Below, piece by piece: positions 1 to 9,740 of a stretch of DNA of 64,000 nt (its first letter is position 1; every line of letters starts with the position of its first letter). The stretch comes from Aquarana catesbeiana (Eukaryota > Chordata > Amphibia > Anura > Ranidae), in NCBI RefSeq assembly GCF_042186555.1, contig NC_133333.1, forward strand, positions 67,649,555-67,713,554, in the 5' to 3' direction. The notes under the pieces were generated by a model. It was not told the DNA's origin, searched no databases, and worked only from the letters and a program-made list of their open reading frames with translations. Position numbers and translations under genes: made by a program.

Positions 1-208
1 GCTCCGTGACACGATCGTGGGAATCCCAGCGGCGATCGAGTCTGCGGGTCCCGCGCACACGGTCACAGAGCTCGCAGCAGGCGCATGCCGGTGGCAGCAC
101 CCACGCGCGCACGGCGGGAAATTTAAAGTAACGTACCTGTACATTACTTTGCCCAGCCGTGCCATTCTGCTGACGTATATATGCTGACAGCGGTCGGCAA
201 GTGGTTAA
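1..208. mobile_element. piggyBac-like element, right terminal part
   Basis: The sequence ends in CGGTCGGCAAGTGG followed by TTAA (205-208). This is the mirror image of the terminus at 5891 (TTAA then CCGCTTGCCGACCG), so it is the right end of a piggyBac-like, probably non-autonomous, element. The TTAA also belongs to the Tc1 sequence that follows, since the undisturbed Tc1 copy at 6027 has the same bases (CATTAATGTACACAC). So a piggyBac-like element inserted at a TTAA near one end of a Tc1. Its left part lies outside the window, and no coding sequence is seen here. Confidence 0.7.
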
Positions 209-323
209 TGTACACACAGCACCCCATATTGACAGAAAAACACAGAATTGTTGACATTTTTGCAGATTTATTAAAAAGGAAAAACTGAAATATCACATGG
301 TCCTAAGTATTCAGACCCTTTGC

Positions 324-1120
324 TCAGTATTTAGTAGAAGCCCCCTTTTGATCTAATACAGCCATGAGTCTTTTTGGGAAAGATGCAGCAAGTTTTTCAC
401 ACCTGGATTTGGGGATCCTCTGCCATTCCTCCTTGCAGATCCTCTCCAGTTCTGTCAGGTTGGATGGTAAACGTTGGTGGACAGCCATTGAGAGATGCTT
501 AAGTGGGTTTAGGTCAGGGCTCTGGCTGGGCCATTCAAGAACAGTCACGGAGTTGTTGTGAAGCCACTCCTTTGTTATTTTAGCTTTGTGCTTAGGGTCA
601 TTGTCTTGTTAGCAGGTAAACCTTCGTCCCAGTCTGAGGTCCTGAGCACTCTGGAGAAGGTTTTCGTCCAGGATGTCCCTGCACTTGGCCGCATTCATCT
701 TTCCCTCAATTGCAGTTGCCCTGTCCCTGCAGCTGAAAAACACCCCCACAGCATGATGCTGCCACCACCATGCTTCACTGTTGGGACTGTATTGGACAGG
801 TGATGAGCAGTGCCTGGTTTTCTCCACACATACCACTTAGAATTAAGGCCAAAAAGTTCTATCTTGGTCTCATCAGACCAGAGAATCTTATTTCTCACCA
901 TCTTGGAGTCCTTCAGGTGTTTTTTAGCAAACTCCATGAGGGCTTTCATGTGTCTTGCACTGAGGAGAGGCTTCCATCGGGCCACTCTGCCATAAAGCCT
1001 TACTGGTGGAGGGCTGCAGTGATGGTTGACTTTCTACAACTTTCTCCCATCTCCCGACTACATCATTGGAGCTCAGCCACAGTGATATTTGGGTTCTTCT
1101 TTACCTCTCTCACCAAGGCT
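324..1120 (-). pseudogene. Tc1 transposase remnant
   Basis: Minus-strand fragments encode the middle and C-terminal parts of a Tc1 DDE transposase. Recognisable stretches are WSDETKIELFG (first catalytic Asp), GGGSIMLWGCFSAAGTG, and a C-terminal stretch WPSQSPDLNPLKHL where the family has SPDLNPIEHLW. Thus the catalytic Glu of the DDE triad reads Lys here. The frame is broken between about 550 and 700. The N-terminal DNA-binding region is missing because the segment at 1121-1397 replaces it. It is inactive on three counts: truncation, frameshift, and a changed catalytic residue. Confidence 0.85.
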
Positions 1121-1397
1121 CTTCAGGAGAGCACCCCTTTCTTCAGAGCCTGAGCGATTGCCCGCTCAGGCTCTGAAGAAAGGGGTGCTCCCCCGAAACG
1201 CGTTAGCCATTTGCACCAGTTTTACCCTCTTGGCAATAGGTCCTGGTGTGTCGATTCACAGATACAGCGCTGTTGCGCCCTTTTCAAAGCTGGTTTTGCA
1301 AGCTCGTTTGTGAGTATTATTTCTGCTGTTTTTATGCTGCATTAAAGTTTATTAGTGGTAATGCACTAGGTTGGTGCGCCCTCCTTCTTTTCTGTTT
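1121..1397 (+). mobile_element. Small retroelement-like insert with hammerhead-like motif
   Basis: This is foreign to the Tc1 around it. It opens with a perfect 27-bp inverted repeat (1129-1155 and 1164-1190) with an 8-nt spacer, then a hammerhead-like core, then about 190 bases ending near TGCACTAGGTTGGTGCGCCC. A closely related tail (CACTAGGCTGGTGCGC) ends the fragment at 44185-45689, so the two share a family. The snap-back arrangement resembles the head-to-head Penelope pair at 34161-44184. No coding sequence and no clear target duplication are seen. Confidence 0.6.
1169..1208 (+). ncRNA. Hammerhead-ribozyme-like motif 1
   Basis: Helix I is GGCT (1169-1172) with AGCC (1205-1208). The left core is CTGAAGAA (1173-1180), helix II is GGGG/CCCC (1182-1185, 1190-1193), and the right core is GAAAC, GC, GTT (1195-1204). 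This matches the hammerhead consensus CUGANGA...GAAA...NUH, with a 2-bp helix III (A-U, C-G). It deviates by extra A residues between the left core and helix II and one extra C on the other side. Whether it cleaves cannot be told from sequence. Confidence 0.5.
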
Positions 1398-1734
1398 TTT
1401 CCTAATCAAGTCCAATCAGTATAATCAAGCACAGCTGGACTCAAATGAAGGCGTAGAACCATCTCAAGGATGATCAGAAGAAATGGACAGCACCTGAGTT
1501 AAATATATGAGTGTCACAGCAAAGGGTCTGAATACTTAGGACCATGTGATATTTCAGTTTTTCTTTTTTAATAAATCTGCAAAAATGTCAACAGTTCTGC
1601 GTTTTTCTGTCAATATGGGGTGCTGTGTGTACATTAATGCAGAAAAAATGAACTTAAATTATTTTAGCAAATGGTTGCAATATAACAAAGAGTGAAAAAT
1701 GTAAGGGGGTCTGAATACTTTCCGTCCCCACTGT

Positions 1735-2251
1735 ATATATAAATATAACTTTTTAGCATCTGTAATTTATTAATGAGTTTAATTACTGTTACCCTTGTCC
1801 TATTGCATGGTTTTATTTCACATTTTATCAGCTGCCCTTGCCAAGCATTTAGCCAGCTGACACTTGTTTTCAGGCAGAGCATTTAAATCTCGCCCTTACC
1901 TTTCCCCTGTACACTTGAGAAAGGAGCGCGCATGCTCCATGCATGCCTTGCGCATGCTCTGAAACATGTTGTGTTTCCCCTGATCCCGCTGATGTCACAC
2001 GCTGTTCCACGAGCAGACTGTCACCATCTACTCCGTAGGAAACAGCCAGCTTCCTCTCTGGCTCCTTGCGGCTTTCACAGCCCGGACTTGGTACTCCCTT
2101 GGACACGCTCCTGACACTAACAACACCATCGTGAGATACTAATCTCCAAAGAGCACATCTATACTTACTCACATGTAAGTGTTGGATACTTTTATTGTAT
2201 TTTGTATTAAAGATTGCACTCAGAGACGCTTTTCTGTGTCTTGTGTCCGGA
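1735..2251 (+). mobile_element. Retroelement-like repeat with TATA and hammerhead-like motif
   Basis: This non-coding repeat holds a TATA-like box (1881-1888), a hammerhead-like motif (1911-1974) and a GC-rich tail with TATTAAAG near 2207. A reversed fragment matching about 2048-2188 sits inside the Tc1 transposase at 6809-6944, which shows that this sequence moves. Its exact ends are not clear, and no ORF of note is present. The architecture matches the promoter plus ribozyme part of Penelope-like pseudo-LTRs, but no reverse transcriptase is linked to it here. Confidence 0.45.
1881..1974 (+). ncRNA. TATA box plus hammerhead-like motif 2
   Basis: ATTTAAAT (1881-1888) lies 30 nt upstream of helix I (ACAC 1911-1914 with GTGT 1971-1974). 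The left core is TTGAGAAA (1915-1922). Helix II is GAGC/GCTC with a long GC-rich extension (1924-1959), and the right core is GAAAC, AT, GTT (1961-1970). Two left-core positions differ from CUGANGA, so catalysis is doubtful even if the fold is kept. Confidence 0.4.
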
Positions 2252-2575
2252 AAGCGGACATCTTTTTACACCCACCGAAGTCTTGCATTTCACAATTATT
2301 TTTACAAGTAAACTCAGCTTATATAGTGAAATACAATATTTGGAAGTCACTGACACTGTTTTGATGTTGAATTTTAAAAGCATCGGCAAGCCTGCTGATG
2401 TCACAGGTTTGCTAATTTGACAGAACACCGCTTCTTTTAAAATTCAACATCAGAACAGTTTGACGGATTTCAAAATACTGTATTTCACTATATAACCAGT
2501 AGAGTTTACTAGTAAAAATAAGTGTGAAATGCAACACTTCTGTGGGTGTAAAAAGATGTCCGCTTGCCGTCTTCT
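2252..2575. mobile_element. Palindromic MITE
   Basis: The ends are inverted (AAGCGGACATC and GATGTCCGCTT), and inverted similarity runs through most of the 324 bp (2252-2385 against 2435-2575). No coding capacity. I could not define a target duplication, so the superfamily is not assigned. Confidence 0.6.
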
Positions 2576-3287
2576 GACTGTAGGCTTACTACGGACGTGT
2601 GCGGGTGTACCAAGATGGCCGCAACGGTACGTCACTTCGGTTGCATTTTCTGATGGGTAGCGGCTTTCTGATAGAATAACGGCCCAACACTACTACCACA
2701 ACTGGAAACCAGGGGAGACCGGTCTGGCTGACAATGCTGAAATTCAGGGCACACCGCACCATTGGCCAGAAGGACCCCTTTGTGCACTGAGTGGGGGTGA
2801 ACGGGAACCCGCTAAGGACACGCCCCCCCCAGATCCACCTCCTATTCACAGGCAGAGGCTGCTTAGTAACAAGGAGAAGGCAAAGCAGCACAAATAATGC
2901 CAGCAATGTATGTTGCCCAACAGACATAAGGGGATAGGGAGATTGAGAAAAGGGGTGAAAAGAAGATCCTAATGTAAACCACCAAGGATTATATACATAC
3001 AAAAACAGGGAACAACAAACCAAAAACAGAGTGCTTAAAGCTATAGTGTTGATAATAAAGTTTATGATCCCTATAGTAAAATGTTATTACCTAGTTGTCT
3101 GATATATATTTATAGTTTCCATATGGCAATAAAACTCTTTTGACTTATCTATAAAGGGGAATGGGAGTTATATATAATTAAAGAATAAAGAAATCTATCT
3201 CCAACTGTCCTGTATAGTAATTATATTGGTGCCTATTCCAAAATATGGATCTACCGTATCCCACTGGTTCCATCGTTCTGTGATATA
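2576..3287. other. Unassigned non-coding stretch
   Basis: No recognisable coding sequence, terminal repeats or RNA gene. The reading frame at 2589-3023 on the minus strand shows no domain and looks like chance. The stretch is simply the flank between the MITE at 2252-2575 and the Tc1 copy that starts at 3288. Confidence 0.4.
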
Positions 3288-3340
3288 CAGTATCTCACAA
3301 AAGTGAGTACACGCCTCACATTTTTGTAAATATTTTATTA

Positions 3341-4168
3341 CCGTATATACTCGAGTATAAGTCGATCCGAGTATAAGTTGAGGCTCCTAATTTACCACAA
3401 AAAACTGGGAAAAACTTATTGACCCGAGTATAAGACGAGGGTGAGAAATGCAGAGGGTCAACAATGCCCATCTGCAGCTGCATGCCTCCCTGTGTCCTGT
3501 GCAGCCTACCTGTATCCTGTGCATGTGTCCTGTGTCCTGTACATGTGTATGTGTCCTGTGCATATGTCCTGTACATGTGTATGTGTCCTGTACATGTGTC
3601 CTGTACATGTATATGTGTCCCTGTGTCCTGTACATGTGTCCTGTACATGTGTCCTGTGTCCCTATCCTGTGTCCTGTACATGTTCATGTGTCCTGTTTGC
3701 ATGTGTCCTGTGTGCATGTGTCCTGTGTCTCTGTGCAGCCTACCAGTGTCCTGTGCAGCCTCCCTGTGGCGATCTCCATCCTCCGATCAGTGAGTGATAA
3801 TACACTTCGGCAGCCATTCCACTGTTCAAAAGCCACGCCTCCTCCTCGTCTGTGATAGGCAGAACACTCAGCAGTCAGCGGTCAGCCTATCACGGACATT
3901 CTCTCATTCTCATACCACGGACGAGGATGAGAGAATGTCTGTGATAGGCTGAACAGCTGTCAGTGTACAGCCTATCACAGACGAGCAGGAGCCGCGGCTG
4001 CTGAAAGCTGGAATAGCCTCTGAACGAATTATCACACGCCAGCCACCATCTGACTGCATGACACGCTGATCATGCAGACAGATGGCGGTGACTCAAGTAT
4101 AAGTCGAGGGGGGCACTTTCCACCCCAAAAAAGGCTGAAAAATGTGTCTTATACTCGAGTATATACGG
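3341..4168. mobile_element. MITE with long terminal inverted repeats, TA target
   Basis: The terminal repeats are CCGTATATACTCGAGTATAA and its complement, flanked by TA on both sides (3339-3340 and 4169-4170). Removing it restores the Tc1 sequence ATTTTATTATATC. The inside holds a TGTCCTGTACATG-type minisatellite (about 3490-3735) and a short perfect palindrome around 3890-3945. The reading frames across the minisatellite are artefacts of the repeat. The TA target fits the Tc1/mariner group. Confidence 0.75.
3490..3735. repeat. TGTCCTGTACATG-type minisatellite
   Basis: Roughly 12 to 15-bp imperfect units built from TGTCCTG, TACATG and TGTGTA repeat across about 245 bp inside the MITE at 3341-4168. 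Several frames stay open only because the unit lacks stops. Confidence 0.75.
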
Positions 4169-4303
4169 TATATCTTTTCATGTGACAACACTGAAGAAAT
4201 GACACATTGCTACTATGTAAAGTAGAGAGTGTACAGTTTGTATAACAGTGTAATTTTGCTGTCCCCTCAAAATAACTCAACACACAGCCATTAATGTCTA
4301 AAC

Positions 4304-5825
4304 CGCTGGCATGGTGGTGGGAGTGTCATGGTCTGGGGCTGCATAAGTGCTGCCGGCACTGGGGAGCTACAGTTCATTGAGGGAACCATGAATGCCCACA
4401 TGTACTGTGACATAATGAAGCAGAGCATGATCCCCTGCTTTTCGGAGACTGGTCCGCAGGGCAGTATTCCAACATGATAACTAACCCAAACACACCTCCA
4501 AAATGATCTAAAGTATTTTATTCCTGCGCTACCATGTGAGAAATATGCTAGCAAAGGAAAAGCCGCTTGCACCAGATAGGGTCCTAAACGGCCCCTATTG
4601 ATACAATAAACTAGCAGATGAGGATGGTGCTGCGCTAATCCAAAAAAATAAATAAAATAAAAAATAAAGGACGTGCTACAGTGCTCAAAATGTGAATGTA
4701 TATCCAGCTAGCCCAAAGGCATGGGCATAGGGTGTATTACCAGTGGATGCAGTAATATAAAGTGATATAAGGTACAAGTTACAATTAGATAAAGCTAATC
4801 TCAAAGAGTGATCAATCAATATATCCAGACTTGTGCATATAAGTAAAATGCAATATCATCATCATAAACAATATAAAACATGCAGTGTCATATAAGGGTG
4901 TGTGGATTACACAAAATTAATAGCCCATTATGCGGCATATATAATGTTAAGGAAAAAACAATGTTACACTGTACGTCCGGGGAGATCACGGAGCGTACTT
5001 AATGATCTAAAGTGTCCAGTGCAAGCAAATCAGTGCTCAGACAGTAAAAAAACATACAGACATAAATGCAATCCAGAGAAGGTGACTTGTGCAACAAATA
5101 AATAAAAGTTTTCAAAAGCTCATCAGTCCTTAAAGTGCCAATCAGTGAATCAGTGCAAACAGCAAACTTTCTTCATAGACCAATCACTTGAATAGGTGAG
5201 AGTTGTGAAGTGCATAGACCAGAAAGGGTTACTGGGTCCTCCCCATGCAGCAATCCTACACTAGTAGGTAGTGGCCCCTTACCTCATTACACTGAGGTTG
5301 CAGCATAAGTGATGTATGTTTTTTTACCGTCTGAGCACTGATTTGCTTGCACAGGACACTTTAGATCATTAAGTACGCTCCGTGATCTCCCCGGAGGTAC
5401 AGCGTAACATTGTTTTTTCCTTAACATTATATATGCCGCATATTGGGCTATTAATTTTGTGTAATCCACACACCCTTATATGCACGGTTTGATTGACACT
5501 GCATAATACACCCTATGCCCATGCCTTTGGGCTAGCTAGATATACATACACCTCCAAGACGACCACTTCCTTGCTAAAGAAGCTGAAGGTAATGGTGATG
5601 GACTGGCCAAGCATGTCTCCAGACCTAAACCCTATTGAGCATCTGTGTGGCATCCTCAAATGGAAGGTGGAGGAGCGCAAAGTCTCTAAGATCCACCAGC
5701 TCCGTGATGTCGTCATGGAGGAGTGGAAGAGGACTCCAGTGGCAACCTGTGAAGCTCTGGTGAACTCCATGACCAATAGGGTTAAGGCAGTGCTGGAAAA
5801 TAATGGTGGCCACACAAAATATTGA
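4304..5825 (+). pseudogene. Tc1 family-2 transposase remnant
   Basis: The plus strand encodes two transposase pieces. The first (about 4304-4500) contains GGGSVMVWGCISAAGTGEL. The second (about 5548-5825) contains MSPDLNPIEHLCG with the catalytic Glu and ends in a C-terminal tail with NNGGHTKY and a stop. The two are separated by the foldback insertion at 4501-5547. The N-terminal helix-turn-helix half is deleted, since the terminal-repeat sequence joins directly to the middle of the gene near 4303. This is a dead relic. Confidence 0.8.
4501..5547. mobile_element. Foldback element with 9-bp target duplication
   Basis: ACACCTCCA is duplicated on both sides (4492-4500 and 5548-5556). Inside, about 4898-5065 is repeated inverted at about 5309-5476, and a second pair (4712-4760 and 5497-5543, around CCCAAAGGCATGGGCATAG) extends the arms. 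The left arm carries an extra segment of about 130 bp. The middle is unique. The reading frames in each arm are mirror images and look non-coding. I do not recognise the family. A snap-back retro-insertion like the Penelope pair, or a DNA foldback element, are both possible. Confidence 0.65.
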
Positions 5826-5890
5826 CAATTTTACTTAGGGGACAGTTTCACTTAGGGGTGTACTCACTTTTGTTGCCAGCGGTTTAGACA

Positions 5891-6026
5891 TTAACCGCTT
5901 GCCGACCGTCTGCCGCAGTTGTACTGCAGCAGAATGGCACAGGCAGGCGAATCGCCGTCATGCTACGTCGGCCGCGACGATCGGATTCGATCAGGAACTC
6001 ACCAATCCCCAGGCCCAGGCCAATTA
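5891..6026 (+). mobile_element. piggyBac element, left end
   Basis: TTAA (5891-5894) followed by CCGCTTGCCGACCG marks a piggyBac terminus inserted in the terminal repeat of a Tc1. I read it as the left end of the element whose transposase is at 30158-32207. Stretches at 7807-8047, 8482-8871, 21833-21988 and 30062-30157 would be its 5' non-coding region, split by later insertions. That link is inference, since no intact copy is present for comparison. Confidence 0.55.
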
Positions 6027-6415
6027 CAGTGGGGACGGAAAGTATTCAGACCCCCTTAAATTTTTCACTCTTTGTTATATTGCAGCCATTTGCTAAAATC
6101 ATTTAAGTTCATTTTTTTCCTCATTAATGTACACACAGCACCCCATATTGACAGAAAAGCACAAAATTGTTGACATTTTTTCAGATTTATTAAAAAAGAA
6201 AAACTGAAATATCACATGGTCCTAAGTATTCAGACCCTTTGCTGTGACACTCATATATTTAACTCAGGTGCTGTCCATTTCTTCTGATCATCTTTGAGAT
6301 GGTTCTACACCTTCATTTGAGTCCAGCTGTGTTTGATTATACTGATTGGACTTGATTAGGAAAGCCACACACCTGTCTATATAAGACCTTACAGCTCACA
6401 GTGCATGTCAGAGCA

Positions 6416-7590
6416 AATGAGAATCATGAGGTCAAAGGAACTGCCTGAAGAGCTCAGAGACAGAATTGTGGCAAGGCACAGATCTGGCCAAGGTTACAAA
6501 AAATTTCTGCTGCACTTAAGGTTCCTAAGAGCACAGTGGCCTCCATAATCCTTAAATGGAAGACGTTTGGGACAACCAGAACCCTTCTTAGAGCTGGCCG
6601 TCTGGCCAAACTGAGCTATGGGGGGAGAAAAGCCTTGGTGAGAGAGGTAAAGAAGAACCAAAAGATCACTGTGGCTGAGCTCCAGAAAAGCAGTCGGGAG
6701 ATGGGAGAAAGTTGTAGAAAGTCAACCATCACTGCAGCCCTCCACCAGTCAGGGCTTTATGACAGAGTGGCCCGACGGAAGCCTCTCCTCAGTGCAAGAC
6801 ACATGAAAGTATCCAACACTTACATGTGAGTAACTATAGATGTGCTCTTTGGAGATTAGTATCTCACGATGGTGTTGGTGTCAGGAGCGTGTCCAGGGGA
6901 GTACCAAGTCCGGGCTGTGAAAGCCGCAAGGAGCCAGAGAGGAAGCCCACATAGAGTTTGCTAAAAAACACCTGAAGGACTCCAAGATGGTGAGAAATAA
7001 GATTCTCTGGTCTGATGAGACCAAAATAGAACTTTTTGGCCTTAATTTTTGGCCTTAATTCTAAGCGGTATGTGTGGAGAAAACCAGGCACTGCTCATCA
7101 CCTGTCCAATACAGTCCCAATAGTGAAGCATGGTGGTGGAAGCATCATGCTGTGGGGGTCTTTTTCAGCTGCAGGGACAGGACGACTCGTTGCAATCGAG
7201 GGAAAAATGAATGCGGCCAAGTACAGGGATATCCTGGACGAAAACCTTCTCCAGAGTGCTCAGGACCTCAGACTGGGCCGAAGGTTTACCTTCCAACAAG
7301 ACAATGACCCTAAGCGCACAACTAAAATAACGAAGGAGTGGATTCACAACAACTCTGTGACTGTTCTTGAATGGCCCAGCCAGAGCCCTGACTTAAACCC
7401 AATTGAGCATCTCTGGAGAGACCTAAAAATGGCTGTCCACCAACGTTTACCATCCAACCTGACAGAACTGGAGAGGATCTGCAAGAAAGAATGGCAGAGG
7501 ATCCCCAAATCCAGGTGTGAAAAACTTGTTGCATCTTTCCCAAAAAGACTCATGGTATTAGATCAAAAGGGTGCTTCTACTAAATACTGA
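6416..7590 (+). pseudogene. Tc1 transposase, broken
   Basis: It encodes the complete domain order of a Tc1 transposase: paired-like helix-turn-helix DNA binding (about 6430-6800), then a DDE catalytic domain with WSDETKIELFG (Asp), QQDNDPKRT (Asp) and SPDLNPIEHLW (Glu), ending in GASTKY and a stop at 7590. All three catalytic residues are present. Breaks are a frameshift near 6500, the 136-bp insert at 6809-6944 and the small duplication around 7031-7058. The last 184 residues from 7036 are open without interruption. Confidence 0.9.
6809..6944 (-). mobile_element. Reversed fragment of the 1.7-kb repeat
   Basis: About 136 bp matching 2048-2188 in reverse complement splits the transposase of Tc1 copy 2 between ACATGAAA and GCCCACATAG. 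There is no poly-A tail and no clear target duplication. It is therefore a truncated copy of the hammerhead-bearing repeat that starts near 1735. Confidence 0.75.
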
Positions 7591-7806
7591 GCAAAGGGTC
7601 TGAATACTTAGGACCATGTGATATTTCAGATTTTCTTTTTTAATAAATCTGCAAAAATGTCAACAATTCTGTGTTTTTCTGTCAATATGGGGTGCTGTGT
7701 GTACATTAATGAGGAAAAAAATGAACTTAAATGATTTTAGCAAATGGCTGCAATATAACAAAGAGTGAAAAATTTAAGGGGGTCTGAATACTTTCCGTCC
7801 CCACTG

Positions 7807-8047
7807 TAAATCTGGCCTGGATCTGGTGATCGCTCCTGATGAATGATACCCTTCCCCTGTCTGTGTAAGTGAGTTGCACAACACTACACTGACACCAGGT
7901 CACGTAGGCACACATTCACCCCCCAATCACCCCCCCAGTTAACCCCTTCACCACCTGTCACTCACCCAGTACAGCAATCAGATTTTGTTTTGATCGCTGT
8001 ACTAATGTCATTAGTGACAAAAATCAGTGTTAGGGTAATTAGTCTAA
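7807..8047. other. Non-coding, probable piggyBac 5' region
   Basis: This contains C-rich spacers such as CACCCCCCAATCACCCCCCC and no coding sequence. By position it is the part of the piggyBac leader between the Tc1 and the Harbinger MITE. Confidence 0.4.
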
Positions 8048-8481
8048 TGCCCTGTACACACGGTTGGACATTGATTGGACATTCCGACAACAAAATCCAT
8101 GGATTTTTTCCGACGGATGTTGGCTCGAACTTGTCTTGCATACACACGGTCAAACAAAGTTGTCAGAAAATCCGATTGTTCTGAACATGATGACGTAAAA
8201 CACGTACATCGGGACTATAAACGGGGCAGTAGCCAATAGCTTTAGTTTCTTAATTTATTCTGAGCATGCGTGGCACTTTATGTGTCGGATTTGTGTACAC
8301 ACGATCGGAATTTCCAACAACGGATTTTGTTGTCGGAAAATTTTATAGCAATCTCTCAAACTTTGTGTGTCGGAAATTCCTATGGAAAATGTGTGATGGA
8401 GCCTACACACGGTCGAAATTTCTGACAACAAGGTCCTATCACACATTTTCCATCGGAAAATCCTATCGTGTGTACAGGGAA
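8048..8481. mobile_element. Non-autonomous Harbinger element (MITE)
   Basis: It begins TGCCCTGTACACACGG after TAA and ends in a diverged complement (CGTGTGTACAGGGAA) before TTA. It shares its ends with the large Harbinger copies at 8872 and 21989. It is 434 bp with no transposase sequence, and is probably mobilised by enzymes of the larger elements. Confidence 0.85.
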
Positions 8482-8871
8482 TTAGGCTCAGATAGGTCTA
8501 GGGACCCCCCTAACGCCCCCCAATAAAGGTTTAACCTCTTGATTACCCCCTGTCACCTGTGATCACAGTATAAGTGTTATGGGTGAAGCAGTTTAGCTAG
8601 ATTTTTTTTGTAGCGTCAGGGCACCCGCTGTATTTTACCCAATAAAGATTTAACCCCCTGATCACCCTGAGGGTGATCAAAGTTAGGTTTTAGCATCAAA
8701 TAGGGTCTGCGTCGCCCCAGGCAGCGTCAGATCAGTGCCAGCACCACTAACACCCACGCACGCACCATACGACTCCCTTAGTGGTATAGTGTCTGAACGG
8801 GTCGATATCTGATCCGATCAGATCTAAATTAGCGTCCCCAACAGTTTAGGGTTCCCAAAAATGCAGTGTAA
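8482..8871. other. Non-coding, probable piggyBac 5' region
   Basis: About 390 bp between two Harbinger insertions, with repeated phrases such as CAATAAAGGTTTAACC and CAATAAAGATTTAACC. I see no gene or terminal repeat. Confidence 0.4.
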
Positions 8872-9351
8872 TGCCCCGTACACACGGTCGGACATTGATC
8901 GGACATTCCGACAACAAAATCCTAGGATTTTTTCCGACGGATGTTGGCTCAAACTTGTTTTGCCTACACACGGTCGCACAAAGTTGTCGGAATTTCCGAT
9001 CGACAACCACGCGGTCACGTACACCACGTACGACGAGACTAGAAAAGGCCGGTTCAGAACCAAGCGCGGCACCCTTTGGGCTCCTTTTGCTAATCTCGTG
9101 TTAGTAAAAGTTTGGTGAGAGACGATTCGCACGTTTTCAGACTCGTGGCTTTCAGATCGTTTTCTGCCGTTCAGTTTGTGCTTGTGGGTTTGTATCTGCT
9201 CTTCAGTGCGTGCAAGCAAGTTCCACGTGACTTTAAGGAGTCATTGTATTCTTGTTCGTTCGTTACTGGTTTTCAGGTCGCTCTTCACAGGCCTTGATGT
9301 TCTTCAGTGCGTTCTGTTACTTCGTTCTGAGCAGCCGACCGTTTTCTAGCC

Positions 9352-9740
9352 ATGTTTCATATACGTACTCCTCGTAGAGTTCGTGCTGTGCGGGGGCTTG
9401 GTGTTGGGGTCCTGACCTTGACACAAGTCCAGTCCATGAACAGGGTGGGGAGGAGTTCATGGACCAAGAATTGGTTGCTTCAGCGTGACCAGTTCTCTCA
9501 TATGCCTTTGCTCCGTGAGATCCGTGAGAATAATCCTGATGATTTCAGGAACTTTCTCAGGATGACGGACCCCGTGTTTCACCGTTTGTTGGCTTCGCTG
9601 ACCCCCTATATCAGCAGGCAGGATACCTGCATGAGGCAAGCCATCACTCCGGAGCAGAGGCTTGTCGCTACCTTGCGGTATTTGGCCACAGGGAGAAGCC
9701 TGCAGGACCTCAAGTTCTCGACAGGCATCTCCCCCCAGGC
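9352..9740 (+). pseudogene. Harbinger transposase exon 1 remnant (copy A)
   Basis: It encodes about 130 N-terminal residues of a HARBI1-like transposase, starting MFHIRTPRRVRAVRG and ending at GISPQAL, where the deletion joins non-coding sequence. The helix-turn-helix type region with LLREIRENNPDDFRNFLRM and ITPEQRLVATLRYLATG is present. The whole DDE domain is lost. It keeps FHRL after DPV, four residues that are missing in copy B, so copy B has an in-frame 12-base deletion there. Confidence 0.85.

Larger units (their letters stand above)
209..1733 (-). mobile_element. Tc1-like transposon copy 1, rearranged
   Basis: This copy is on the minus strand and belongs to the same family as the full copy at 6027-7806. 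Its right end reads CCGTCCCCACTG followed by TA, the family terminal repeat. The other terminal repeat is cut off by the piggyBac-like insertion at 205-208. A foreign segment (1121 to about 1397) replaces roughly 270 bases of the 5' non-coding and N-terminal coding region found in the full copy, so this copy cannot make a complete transposase. Confidence 0.85.
3288..5890 (+). mobile_element. Tc1-like transposon, second family, interrupted
   Basis: It starts after TA (3286-3287) with CAGTATCTCACAAAAGTGAG. Its right terminal repeat includes GTGTACTCACTTTTGTTGCC and GCGGTTTAGACATTAA, the same bases seen inverted at about 4282-4303. The inside has lost most of the 5' transposase region. It also carries a TA-flanked MITE (3341-4168) and a foldback insertion (4501-5547). 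The right repeat is cut at TTAA (5891-5894) by the large piggyBac element, so the last bases of this Tc1 should lie beyond the window. Confidence 0.8.
6027..7806 (+). mobile_element. Tc1-like transposon copy 2, full length
   Basis: The terminal inverted repeats begin CAGTGGGGACGGAAAG and are flanked by TA (6025-6026 and 7807-7808). It is 1780 bp long, close to the usual size of Tc1 elements. It shares its family with the copy at 209-1733. It carries a 136-bp foreign insert (6809-6944) and a 14-bp tandem duplication near 7031-7058, both inside the transposase. Confidence 0.92.

Noticed and set aside
2589..3023. 144-codon minus-strand frame
   Set aside because: Composition is that of a random frame; no motif and no neighbouring element explains it.
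3441..3855. Cys-rich open frames resembling small secreted proteins
   Set aside because: All three plus frames and the minus frames are open through the TGTCCTG minisatellite; the Cys pattern is a repeat artefact.
4501..5547. Hammerhead-like motif in the foldback element
   Set aside because: The phrase CACTTGAATAGGTGAG resembles a left core with a short stem, but there is no GAAACnnGTY partner.
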